The notes under the pieces were generated by a model. It was given only the letters and a program-made list of their open reading frames with translations. It did no database searches and was not told the DNA's origin. The translations under genes were made by a program, and so were the position numbers. This document shows, one piece after another, positions 1 to 12,861 of a stretch of 64,000 nt of DNA (its first letter is position 1; each line of letters starts with the position of its first letter). Source of the DNA: Fistularia commersonii (lineage: Eukaryota > Chordata > Actinopteri > Syngnathiformes > Fistulariidae); the NCBI GenBank assembly GCA_037954325.1, contig JBBMNZ010000009.1, positions 9,592,001-9,656,000 on the forward strand, given 5' to 3'.

Positions 1-66
1 TCTTCCACTATATGCAGCTGCTGCTTGGAAAAACTACACAGTCATGCTCTCAGAGATGTGTTTCCT

Positions 67-68
<2 letters not shown>

Positions 69-102
<34 letters not shown>
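69..102. repeat. (TG)n dinucleotide repeat next to a tnc splice donor
   Basis: About 17 TG units (CA on the gene strand). The repeat begins three bases inside the intron that follows the FN8 first-half exon, so it abuts that 5' splice site. Confidence 0.95.
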
Positions 103-103
<1 letters not shown>

Positions 104-106
104 CAC

Positions 107-237
107 CCTGACTGAGCCATCTGCTGAGGAGAAGGCGAGTGTATAACCAGTGACGGCAGCCTGCGGCGGTTTCCATGTGAGCATCGCACTGTCAGTCTGA
201 ATGTTGACAGCCCTCAGTTCGCGAGGAGGGTCCACAT
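107..237 (-). CDS. tnc: tnc exon: FN8, first half
   Basis: Encodes the N-terminal half of the last FNIII domain, beginning DVDPPRELRAVNIQTDSAML and containing the core Trp of LTWKPPQ. It matches the human [20 protein letters not shown] segment. The acceptor AG precedes 237 and the donor reads AGG|GTGAAC; 131 nt, phase 1 in, phase 0 out. The second half of FN8 is not visible in positions 1-106, so it lies off the window. Confidence 0.9.
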
Positions 238-3200
238 CTGAGCATACAGCGTCACACTTTTTTAAAAATGTATTTTAACCTTAACAAAAGATGCAGAAAT
301 AGAATATACAAGAATATCTGTGGCAAGTATTGGAAGCGGACCCACCAGTGGTGAATTCAGTGTAAGCGAAAGTGCTCTTCTGGTCCTCCTTCACAGCGTG
401 CACTCGGACTGTGTACGGGGTCCCGGGCAGCAGCGAACTCATCGCAAACTCCACCGTGTTCCCGGAAACGTGCTCGGTCATTTGGTGCACTGCTGGACAC
501 AGCACACACGGATCAATACATAATCAGATAGTAAATCTATAAAGATTGGTACTTTCAGTTTTGGTAAACAGTGGCAGTAGAGGTAGTAATATTGGAGACA
601 GCAAATATGAACAAAGCGGACACACATGCATCTGCAGTGTAGACGATCACGTATCCGTCAACGGTGGCCACAGATGGTTGCCACAGCAACAGAGCTGAGT
701 TGTCCGTGACGTTGATGGCAGTCAGGCCCGTAGGTGTGTCCAAAGCTGGAAGGGGACGAAAATAAACGGTGTTACGCCAAGATGAACGCAAGCAGTGGGA
801 GGAGGAGGACGAGGAGGAAGCCCACCGGTGGTCACGGTGTCCGTGCTGGGGTCGCTCTCCTCCAATCCCTTCACAGCGCTGACCGTCACCTGGTACAGCT
901 TTCCTGGGCTCATGTTCGGGAGCAAGGCCTCCATCACATCACCGTCCACGGTTACAGTCAACGGGCTTCCTGTCAAAGCGAGACGATACCATTTGCAGAC
1001 ATTTTGATTAAATGACCTTCAGATTTTATAGATTTCTAAGTGCATCTAGTCAACTTTAACCACGTCGAAGCATCTTGCGAGTTAAACTCTCACCTCCCTC
1101 GAAGGGCACGTAGGTGACCCGATAGTTATCCACAGGAGCCCCTAGCATGGTCCAGTGAACTATTGCCGAAGACTCGGTCACCTCGGAGAAATGCAGTCCC
1201 CGTGGAGTTGTCAGTGCTTGAGGAGTGTGAGCATGAAATGAACAGAATAAAAGAAGGAAGGTAGGTTTCAGGGGTAAAACAGCCCTGGAATGAATAACGG
1301 CGTATCACTCTAGGGGTTACAAGAAGAATGCTTTTTCAGTTTTTTTTTCAATATGCATCTCAGCCCAAAGCTCAGTAGTAGATTGATTTTCTATTGTTTG
1401 TTTTTTCATATACCTGTCTGAGCGACCCCAGTTATAGGTTGGGAGCGCTGGTCCAAACTTATACCGTAAAGTTCGATTTCATATTCAGTGCCACTCAGGA
1501 GTCCAGTTAAAAGTTTGGTCCGCTCATTGCCGTGGACACTGTACTCCTGAGGGTGGGCTAATCGTTTGCTGTCTCTTATTTTGATCACAAATCTGTCAAA
1601 CATGTCTTCATCAGCCGTCCACGACACGCGGAAACTGTCAGCCGTGCTGTCTGAGACAAACAGATGCTCCACCTCTGGCTCAGCCTCTGGTTTGAGAGAA
1701 AACATAACACGGCAAATGCTTTTTCCAGAAATGTTTCGTCAGCTTCCCTCAGGGGGGTTCGGGAGACGGCAGCGGCTGAGTTAGACCGTTCCGAGACAGA
1801 GATGGCGGGTGGACGTAAGAGCCCCGAAGCCTTTTTTGTGTCCACTGCCTGAAATCTGTCATGCTCAGGCATCCGTTAGTTCAGGTTTAAGAGACTAAAA
1901 AGGACAATAGACCCTTTGTGGAGATTTATTCATGGCAGTTAAGAGGAACACGATCCAGTAAATTCCCAGTCAGACAGCCTTCGGCAAACACCGGTCAAGA
2001 AGATCTCCCCATGCGTTCAAAAGACCCACCACGATGCATTCGGTACATTCAAAGATGATAAAATGAAGGAACTAGTTGGGTCAGCTGACCCGTCATGCTC
2101 AGACCACCTGCTGAAGTGTTTTCCTTCATGTTTTTTTTCACGTTTTTTTTTTTTGGGGGGTGTTAAACTGACGCGACGAGCCACTTTGAACGGTTTCAGC
2201 CTGCAGACGCCTGCAGGCCGCCGATGCACCAACTCACTCAGAAGGAAAACACGTTGAAAAATATGAAAAACAAACATGCTTTGTCATATTTTTTTTAGTG
2301 AGGAGAGACAGGTGGGAGATCGGCATGTGGTCCTCCCCTCCACGATGCTGTGCTACAAGAGATGCACGGGATGCTTAAAAGGAAGGAAAAGTTAGACTAG
2401 TCTAGAAAGGTTTTGTTAAATGGCCCAAGTCAGGATTAGGTCATAAGACTGCCCCCCCTGAAGCCTCACCAGCAAAACACAGCAACTTGAGACTAACAGG
2501 ATAAACGTACTGGTAACACTTTTTTTTTTTTAACCAAGGTTACATTAACTAACATCGGTATCAACAGCGAGCAATGACCTTACAGTCTAACAATAAAGTT
2601 ACGACCAGCAACGTTTACAATAAATGTTCTCATTAGCATTAGCAAGTGCTGCAATAAACGTAAAGAAATTGCTAATTAACACTTAACTGGTGGTATAGTG
2701 ATAATTTACGTGTTATTATTGTTCATGGAATTCTTTCATATTTTCACATAACAAATACATAAGACACTCAAATAAAACAACATGAAGAGCATTCATTTTA
2801 TGGTAGATGGCGCTAACATGAGACCTAAGCTGTTGCGTGTATGTTTACAATAAATGCTAACAGTGGACTATTTATTTCCTACCGCGAGAAAGGAAGGGTT
2901 ATATAATACAAATATTATTTATAGATAAGGTAATGATCTATTGGACAAGCGGTCACATGCATACTGTATAAAAATGCATATACATTTCTTTGTGATGCCA
3001 CTAATGTATAATCAAGTATAGTTTTTATTTTTATGAATAATACCATTACTATTGGGTAAGCTTTTAATTGGTATATACTACTGCATTAACATTATCACTT
3101 CATTACAAAAGAGCATTAATTGTAAATCATTACCAGACACCTTCGTTACACATGGATTCATGATTCCCGCTGTATTAGCTGATGTTAAATAATGTATCCT

Positions 3201-6200
3201 TGCAAAGTCTTACCAGGCATGTTAAAACGATCAAACAAAAGCCATAAATATTAAATACGTGTGCCGTTTAGAGACCTACCGGGTCATGGTGGTGAAACTT
3301 CAGGATGGGACTGTGACTTTGCATCAAAAATGAGGAATCTAACTTTTTAGACGTCCTACTAAAAAGCATTTCTCATTTCAATGCCCGGCAGTGAACTGTA
3401 AGCGGTACCTGTCACAGCCACTGTCGTCAGGGGCCGAGAGAGCAGCCCTGACTCTGACACCCCGGTCAGCCTGACCTCATAGCCTATGCCGGTGATGAGG
3501 CCCCAGATGTCCAGGTGACTGCGGTTTCCTGGCACATTGAACTCCTGTGGCTCCAACAGCCAGCCGGAGTCCGTCACCACTATGTGAAAGCGCCTAAAGC
3601 CGCCACTAGAGGAGGCTAATTGTTGTTCCTGCTGCTGCTCCTGGTGCTGCACCTCCCACGATACACGGAAGCCGTAGGGGGTAACGTTGGAAATTGTCAG
3701 GTTTTCCACTTTGGGGAGAGGAGCTGAAGGGGAAGGGGTTGGTTGTTGTTTGGGTGTTTTGTTTTTTTTTTCCAAACAGGGGATTTAAGAAGGGGAACAA
3801 GAGTCAGTTAGGACGTGTGCAATGGCTGCAAAAGCAAATCATGAAATCTTTTCAGAACAAGAGATCCCAGATTCAGGCCGAAAAAAAAAAAAAGCCAAAC
3901 AATTTAAGTCAATTGTAAACAGGAACTTGGATGATCTAAATCTGGACCATATACGGTAAAAATAGGGGCAAATCTGACAAGCATCGTAGCATTATCTCAT
4001 TTGTATGTTTACTTTTTGTTTGTTGAATGCTGTAATCATAATATGAAGGTTGCATCGCCATGTTTTTTCATTTCATGCAGATACTGATATACACTTTCCT
4101 CAAAACAGTGCAATGGAGGACACAAGGTAGTTATCGTGAGATATGAATGTCCAGAACTCTCAAGAGAGTCCATTTGTTGCCTTGGTCTCTGTGAGACAGC
4201 AAATAAGTGCTACGTGTGAAGATCTCCAAGGCGATGATCTGGTCAACCTTCAGCTCTCTGGGTGAAGACTATGTTGCTCGTCTCTTGAATAAGGCAGAAT
4301 GGAGGGATGATTTAAATGACCAAATCCTTTGATAACTAGCCAGTTTACTCAGCTAACAATTTAAAGTAACTACAAAATTTTTAGTAAAAACCTGCCAAAT
4401 TGTCTTGATTGGATGTTTGGCCAATGGGTTCCACATGGCAGTTGTTGGCATGTGGTGCAGCGCCTGTGGAAATGTCATATCTCGCCATATATACCGCGTT
4501 CTTTTCCTGCACGAGGTAATAAAAAGTTTTTTATACCAGGAAAAAAGGATGCAATAACTTATATTTTTTTCAAACATTACTTACTGGAAACCTGTTCTTT
4601 CATGATTTTCTTGTATCTATTATTGAAATGATTATGGTATAAAGATATAATGTTGGCGGATGCATTCGGGTATCAGGATCAGTGTACAGGAGAAATTATT
4701 AGAATTTGAAACAGGATGGAATATATGCTTGGAGTTGCAACAAAACGTAACCTGACAGTAACTGCAGTGAGGTAGAGAATTGCGATATCTTTTACGGGAT
4801 ATTCCTTAAGGTTTGTAGGATGGGTATGTTAACTTGAATCGTGTCAGCCGAATGTTCCCGCGTCAATGCCTCGCATGGACAAAATCAGAGAAGACGAGTC
4901 AAATTTTACGCACCAAAAAACTGTGAGGCCCTGATTCACAATGCATGTCAAATTTGCCCCTAATGCGTCCTCGAGTTGAGATTTCGGTTCTAGATACGGC
5001 TTCCATTTCAAAGTGGTCAGAGTTAAAGACATGAGTAAAATGCGCAGTACCTGTGGTGGCATGAGCTAACACAGAGGGAGTGTGGCGCCCATGAGAAATA
5101 CCATAAAGTTCAATATCATAGCCCGTTGCGTCCACCAGGTTCGAGACGGTAAAGTTACTGGCTTCGCCCGGCAGCCTGAACTCCATCGGATCAGACTGTC
5201 GCTCTGAGTCACTGACCCGGATTACAAAGCCATCAAAGTGGCCCGACACAGTGGACCAGGACACGCTGAGGTTATGGGGGCTCACAGACGAAGCATCTAT
5301 GGGCCCCAACTGTGGGATATCCTCTGAATTAAAGAAAACAACAACAACAAAACATGGCTGTTCAGTTATTTCGTCATGTCATGAGAGAACGAGCAGGACG
5401 CGATTTGGTCGGGGACATGCAGCGTCGAGAGACGCGCGGAGGGCAAATACCTGTTGTAGCTACGGCAAATAGGGGTTGTGTGTTCTGGCCACCAATGCTG
5501 GCGTACAGCTTTATGTCGTAGCCAGTGCTAGCTCTAAGGCCGGCCATGACTGTGGAGCGCACGTCTCCGGGCAGAGCGCGCCCCATTGCCTGCGAGGGCA
5601 AAGCAGACTCTCTGACTTCTACGATAAAGTTATCAAAAGCCTTCTCTCCTGTCTGCCACGACAGAGAGACTCTGTCTGAGGTAACGTTAGAAACAACTAG
5701 CCTGGACAAATCAGGCTCTTCAGCTACAAGGGAGAGAAAATATAGTATATATTCACTGGTTGAAAGTTGGCAAATCAAATCGCACATCATTTCTGGCAAA
5801 CATGTTTTCAGAAAAAAAGCCGCCTGTACATTTTTTACACCATGTTAGAATTTGACAAGGAAAAGGTCTGAAACCGAAACCAAAAAATGCAATGGTCTAC
5901 CAGTATACATTGAATCATTGAAATTAATGAGGAAAATGTGATACGCACATTAATTGACAAGAGTCAAAGCTATTGTATCTGGTTGGAAGTGGCCTTATCA
6001 ATCCGATAATACCTGGAAGATGCTCGTAACGTCATTTAAAGCATTAAGCATTAAGTCACTGCTAATGAACCTGCACGAACCACAGTAATAAAGATTAAAT
6101 AAAAACTAAATTAATGGCTGGTGGATTTAGACTGCATTAATGAAAATATCTTTATACATAATGGAAAGGAGCCCGGTCACTGTGTACCTAATATCTGTGC

Positions 6201-9200
6201 GTAAGAGTATCAGCCTCCCTTGCGTCAATAAGTGACTTTATAAATAAATTGAATAAAAATAACCCAAACCTATGTTTACTCGAAGTCATCGTGGAACTGT
6301 ACCATCATTAGAACTATACTATCATTCCAAGGATTTTAAGTTTCAATTAATTTCAACTGTTTAAAATAAATACTGTAGTCTGTCTAAAATGCAGGGGACA
6401 CATGTTAGGACACAGAGATATTGTTTGCTTGTTTTATTTTTAGATGTGTGTTGTTAAATTGAATAAAATGATTTAGCTGTGAATTTCATCCCTGACTGTT
6501 GTTACGCTAAGGTTGTAGAAGAGCAGTGGGTGGGCTGCAGGGGCCGGGGTCAGGGTTGGAGTCCCATCGGGGATGCGGTTGGATCTGATAGATTAGCGGA
6601 CGGAGAAGCACCTCAGGCGGGACCGGACTGAGATTTGTTTTCACACCTGCTTCACTGGAGACGCAAAATCAGAGTTTTGACAATGACAGACTGACGAGGG
6701 GAAGCTTTTCTGTTTTGTTTTGTTTGTTTTTTTTTGCTTTGTAATGAGCCACCCAAACATGGCGGGGGAAGGGTTTGTCGACTGAACCAAGGGAACAGAA
6801 AATGAAAGCTAGATGAGATGTAGTGCACCGGGCCCCTTGACAGATAGGGTAACTTTCACTTTGCGCTTCTATTGCATATCTGCTGATATAATTCGAATTA
6901 TATTAAAATTTCTAATGTGTTTTTAAACCTGGGTTTTGCAAAAATCCCCAGCCGTAAAAAGCCCCGGATTGTATTTTTAATACATGTACTTGTTTTAATA
7001 TGTTTAACCACATAAGCAGTGATGATTGATATATTTGTTTTTTTTTCCTTCGGATTTATGCTGGCGTAACTCCAAATGACACTTAAAACAAATCTGATAC
7101 CAAATTATTTGATTTGCAAGTAAACGGCTTCTTAATTGTTTCATAGGAATTTATATATGGTATTAATCTTTGTTAGCCAATGCTTTTTACTCCATTAACA
7201 GATGTTAAAAGCATTTTCATAAGTAATTGAAACATAATACTTAAATTCTTTACTTAATATGAGACTCCTCACCCTCACTCTTAATTCATGTACGGTTAAG
7301 GTTATTCCATCAATAATTTGCCAAAATAAACGAGATAAATTAAGGTAGCTGGCACCTGGGATGTTCAGAATAATGGTGAAAACGCTTAAAATCCAAATAC
7401 CTGTTGATGCAACAATACTGACAGCATTTGTTCGGGATCCTTTGTACATCCCGTAGAGGTAGGCTACATAGTCAGTGTTGGGCCTGAGTCCCATGATGTC
7501 ATGGGACGTCACATTATGGGATATGTTGAATTCCCTTGGCTCCATCAGCCAATCAGAATCAATAATCTCCAGGATAAAACCATCAAACGCTCCTTCAGTG
7601 TCATTCCAGTTGAGTGTAAAGCTCTCTGAGGTTAACTTTGACACATACAGTTTGCCAACAACCGGTTGATTCACTAAAGACAAAAAGGATAATTAGGTTT
7701 TCGATCAAACGGGTCTGCAGGTGAACAGGTGAAGACTAATAATCAACAGGTTGTTGGTGAGATAAAGAATGAAAGTGAGTTACAGAAGATTCACCACTAC
7801 TGCTGTATGAAACATTGAGTACATGCACTTGTTTCTGGTAAAAGTACAACACAAAGGTCTTCCAGCAAAATGAAGAAGGCCCTGTGTTTTTAAAGATATA
7901 ACACAGAAAAATGTTAATTCTAGGTGTAACGACACAAAAAAAGCCTCTATGATACACAAATAAAAGGTTTTAACCTGGAAAAAAAATATGGGATAATCAA
8001 TAACTACAGGAGTCCTGAACAACCGCCTCAATAACACATGCAATAGACAAAATAACAGCAAAATAATAGATAAATAAAAAATCAGAAAGTGTAGGCCCAG
8101 GATGTAGAAGGTGTGCGTTGAACTGATTTCAAAACAGACTTCAGAGCAGTGGAAGTGCTTTCTCTGGACACTTTTTCAACTTTGACCTCTCCGGTCGCTG
8201 ATGCTCGCACACCGGCGGCCGGATGCAAAAGCCTATCACCGCTATTCGTGAAATACAGATTGTGAATCCGGGGTCACAAACCAAAAACACTTCTGTTGCT
8301 TGAAATCTGTTAGCTTTGCACGTTCTAGACCCCGGGTGAGTGTCGCCGGAGGTGTTCTACTCTAGTGTACAATGTTTTTTTTGTCTGTTTGAATGTGTTT
8401 GGAACGTGAGAGACGGAGAGAAAACCTGCCTCATGGTTTCAGTTCATGCCCCAGACGACAAAATCTGCACATCGCTCCGTTGCATCTCAGCAAGTCAAAG
8501 CCAACCAAGGGTGTCGATCAATCGGAAATGAAGAGTAGAGGGTGTTAAGGCGTGCGCTGAGGGAAACACGGTCGGCAGCATGCAAAGACACGAAGGTGTT
8601 ATTTGGTGTTTTCGTCACCGTCGTATCAAAGAACCAGCGTTTTACCTTGACAAGGAAAAGGAGGTTTAATCATTTGCCACCTGGCAGTCGAAAAAGGAAA
8701 CGAGGATATTTATTTTGACATTCTGCGCCAAACATCATCGGAATCAACAAAGCTAAACTAGCACGGCGTCAGTCCGGCAAACTTGCGGGCGAGAAGACGT
8801 CCACGGGCAAACCATCCGTCAAGGTCAAGCAGTTACACGCTGAATAAAAGGAGATGGTGGAGCCGTCGCTGCCCGACAGGCGGGATGGAGGGAGCGAGTT
8901 ATCGGTTTGCTTTTGCGATCATTGCAGCACATCAGCGTCAAAACTCACCACAATGCAGGGGGTGGTAGAAAGGGGGTGGGGGCTTCATGCACTTTGGTAA
9001 CCGGGTGCAAATGAGGGGGCGGTGGGGAGGGGAGGCTGAACATTCTAGGGGCGTTTGTTCGGCTCAGTGATGCGGCACGGGAGCCCATCACCCTGCCCTC
9101 TCTCAGCGAAGGGGAAAGAGAGGCTGGATGGTAAGGATGGAGGATGGCTGGATGGTTAGGATGAAGCATTACAGTCCACTGTGGCCACGGTGGTGGTGAG

Positions 9201-12200
9201 AAATGAGGTTACGGTGTTGCTATGGTGTCATGCAGTGAAGGCTCGGACATTATGTGTGTGTGAGTTCATTGACACAGAGAGGTACAAATGGCGGACAGAC
9301 AGTTATGGTCTTTACACACACACACACGTCACGATTTGTTGTTACGATGATTTACAAACATAAATGAGTGGAACTTTTTTTCAGTGGACAAGATGCTGAG
9401 TCGATGGCGGGTTTTTGATTCTGGCGAGAGAATGGAGATGAATCCCCAGCATTGGTTAACAAAACTGGGAAGAAATTGTTGAATGCTTGAAACAAAAAAA
9501 AAATCTGTTCTGCAGAACCCGTTCTCGGGATGGGGTCTGTCCTTGATCGCTCCAAAAACGAAAAATATTGCAAGACTTCAAATTTGATTTCCATATATTT
9601 GTAAATGGTGAAGTAAGCAAACTGTTCTGAACGATTCAATAACAATACAATGTAACATTAAAAGTCCAATGTCTGTTTGCATCCACTCACGTAGATGATA
9701 TTTGATTTTTTTTTCTTAGTGTTAGCATTTTTTATTGATTTAAAAAAACAAATATCAACTGAGATCGTATTGTTTGTGTAAAGACCATTGGAGGGCAGAC
9801 GACTGCGGACAGGAGGTACCTGTGGTGGCTCCAGTGTAAACAGGTTCAAAGAAGGAGCCCTGATACATCCCATACAGGCCAACCACGTAGCTGGTGTTGG
9901 GGTTGAGGCCCATGATGGCCAGGCTGAGAGCGCCACCGGAGAGAGTCAGGTTCTGGCTCTCCGCGAGATTGTCCACGTTCGTTACCTCTATCACATAGCT
10001 GTCAAACTCGCCGCCCTCGGGGCTCCAGGACGCAGTGAAACCCTCCCATGTTATGTCAGAAATACTGAGGTTCAGCGCCGTGGGCCTCAGCTCCTCTGGT
10101 AGGCAGACAGATCAGAGAGGGTTCAACTGGATGGCAGGATCGAGGCACATAACAGAATTTGTAATATATCAAGTATATGTATATATATATGTGTGAAAAG
10201 TTCTGGGGACTGAGTCAGAAATTGGTCGGCAAGACATCTGACACAGAAGTAGAACAAGTCAATTTGCTAAAAACAAGACTGATCTTAATTGTTTAAATGA
10301 ATAGGAATGATAAATAATTTTTTTTGTCTTGTTATTCTGTCTTTGACGGAGGAAAGTCCTCCCCTATCCCATCATGCTTTGCAAAATTACAAGTTTTGTA
10401 TTTGATCATGCAGCATCACTTCTCTTGAAAATATGCACCATAATTCTGAGGATTAGATTCGTTATAAATGGGCCCGATACCGCCGGAATGATTTAGGGGA
10501 TTTAAAACAAGTCGGCGTGTCGCGACGAATGTCTAAAAAATATGGAATCTATATACCTGTGGTCACAAAACCTTCGAGAAGCAAAGATCTGTTTCCCTTC
10601 GCCAGCCCTCGTAATGTAATGTTATAGGCAGTAGCCTGGGACAAACCCTCTACATCGGCCGCCCTCGCGCCTCCTGGCAGCGTGTTCACATGAGCTTGTT
10701 CGGGCTCTGACGGCGTGCTCAGCTCCACCAAAAAGCTATCGAACGCCCCGTCCGGCGCCGACCACGCCAGGCTCACGCTAGTGGACGTGACATTTGTGAC
10801 CGTGAGGTTTCCCAGAATATCCGGGACTGAGCTCTCGGTCGGCTCGGAGCTCATCGCCGCCGTGTCGGTGGGGGGAGGAGGGCGAAGAGGATCTGGGGTT
10901 TGAACGGCGGCCGACCCCGAGGTTGGCGGGGTGTCTTTGAGTGTCAGGGTGAGAACATCTGAAGGGGTGGGCTTAACTGCTACGGTGGATAAAAGACATT
11001 TAAATGATATTTTAGTCCTTGGCGATCAGATATAGAGAGCCTGCGAAGAAAAACAAACGTGAACACAAACAGGAAATTATGCGGATTGAATATTTCTGCA
11101 GAAGTCAGAATCCAGGCCGGCCCAGGAAGCCACGCTTCCTCTCCTTAATCCCGGAGTGTCTGGATATTCGACCGCAAAACTATCACCGAGGCTTTGGGAC
11201 CTAATTTTCCACGCCGGGTCAAATCCATCGGACATTATGCCCGAAATATTCAGAGCTCCGGCCTCGTCCTCGGGCCGGTAAACAAACAGAGCTAATGAAA
11301 TTTTCCTCCGAGGCCTGTGGGAGTCGTCAGCTCAGAGGTCGTCTGAGTCAGATGAAAAAAATGTGAAAGAAGCGACAAGAAAAGCAACAGGGCAATAAAA
11401 TAAATAGAACGAGTCTGGCGCCTGATTTTCCAGGGCTGCAGAGAGTCATAAAAGCATTGATGAATCATTAATTGTCATTTCAAAATACATGAATGTGCTT
11501 GCAGCGGAGCGTAGAAACAATAAATTCACTCCCAACAGAAAAACTGTAAAAGACTAGTCTCCATGACGACATGGTGCCGTCGGCTGCCAGCTCACCTGTG
11601 GTCGCCAGCAGTGAGGCAGGTGTGCTTCTCCTGTGACCGCGCTCCGCCATCAAGCTGATGGTGTAGCTCGTTCCGGGGTTCAAGTCGGGCAGGACGAAGG
11701 CGGTCGCTGTCGCCGGCAGCGCCACCTCCTCCACCGCACCGTCCCTGGAGACGTACGCCAGCCGGTAACCCGTAACTTTGGCCCGAGGTTTCCTCCACCT
11801 CAAGGCGATGGAGCTTTCGGAGGAAGAGGTTTGGACCAGGTCTCTCGGAGGGTCGAGGTCTAACAGGGAGCGTTGAGAGAGGATAACACTCCTGGACCTC
11901 ACTCAAGTCATTTCAGTTTGTTTAAACCATTTTCACATATATATAACAATTATGCCGATTTAAAGCGTCGCGATAATAGCTCCCACAGTCGAATGTTATA
12001 GCTTTAGAGGTGATGTGAAGGTCAGATCGCGGAGCGAGATTTGCGGCATGAAAATATTTTCAAGCCCATGTATAACAGTCCTCGGCGATCAGTGGGATCA
12101 GGGGCGATGGGGAAGTGAAATAGTGTTTACATCCCTGTCTTTGTGTCCATAAACTCTGTGATTTATTTGCTAAACAGGGAGAGGAATTAGGCGGATTTTT

Positions 12201-12687
12201 AGGTATCTTGATGTGGCGAGTATTTTCCTTGGAAATGCAAATGCAAGATTTTTAAAGAGGTTCTTGTGAAATTGCCACCCTGAGGAAAAGGAATCTGAAA
12301 CAAGCTCAGGGCGATAAACACAAAACAAGTCTTGGAAGGAGGCCTTAAAGGGAAATGTCTTTTGTCAAACAGGACCTTTTTTCTGTCAATTTCATAGGTT
12401 CTTTTCTTTTTCTCACTTCTGCACGCTCAGCGGAAATCATGAATCACATCATCAGCCTGGCTGTCAGGAAGGTCTACGGAGGTTGGAGGCGGAGCTGTTT
12501 GCACAGCTGCTCTCACCCGTAGCTGCATTTATAGTGGTGGGGAGGCTCTCTCGCTCCTTCTGGATGGCAGTGACACCGATGCCGTACTCTGTCCCGGGTT
12601 TCAGGCCTGCAGACAGACAGACATTTACCAAGCAATCATGATAGATGGATAGATGGATAGATAGATAGATGGATGGATGGATAGATG

Positions 12688-12762
<75 letters not shown>

Positions 12763-12823
12763 GGATAGATGGATAGATGGATGGATGGATGGATGGATGG
12801 ATGGATGGATGGATGGATGGATG

Positions 12824-12861
<38 letters not shown>

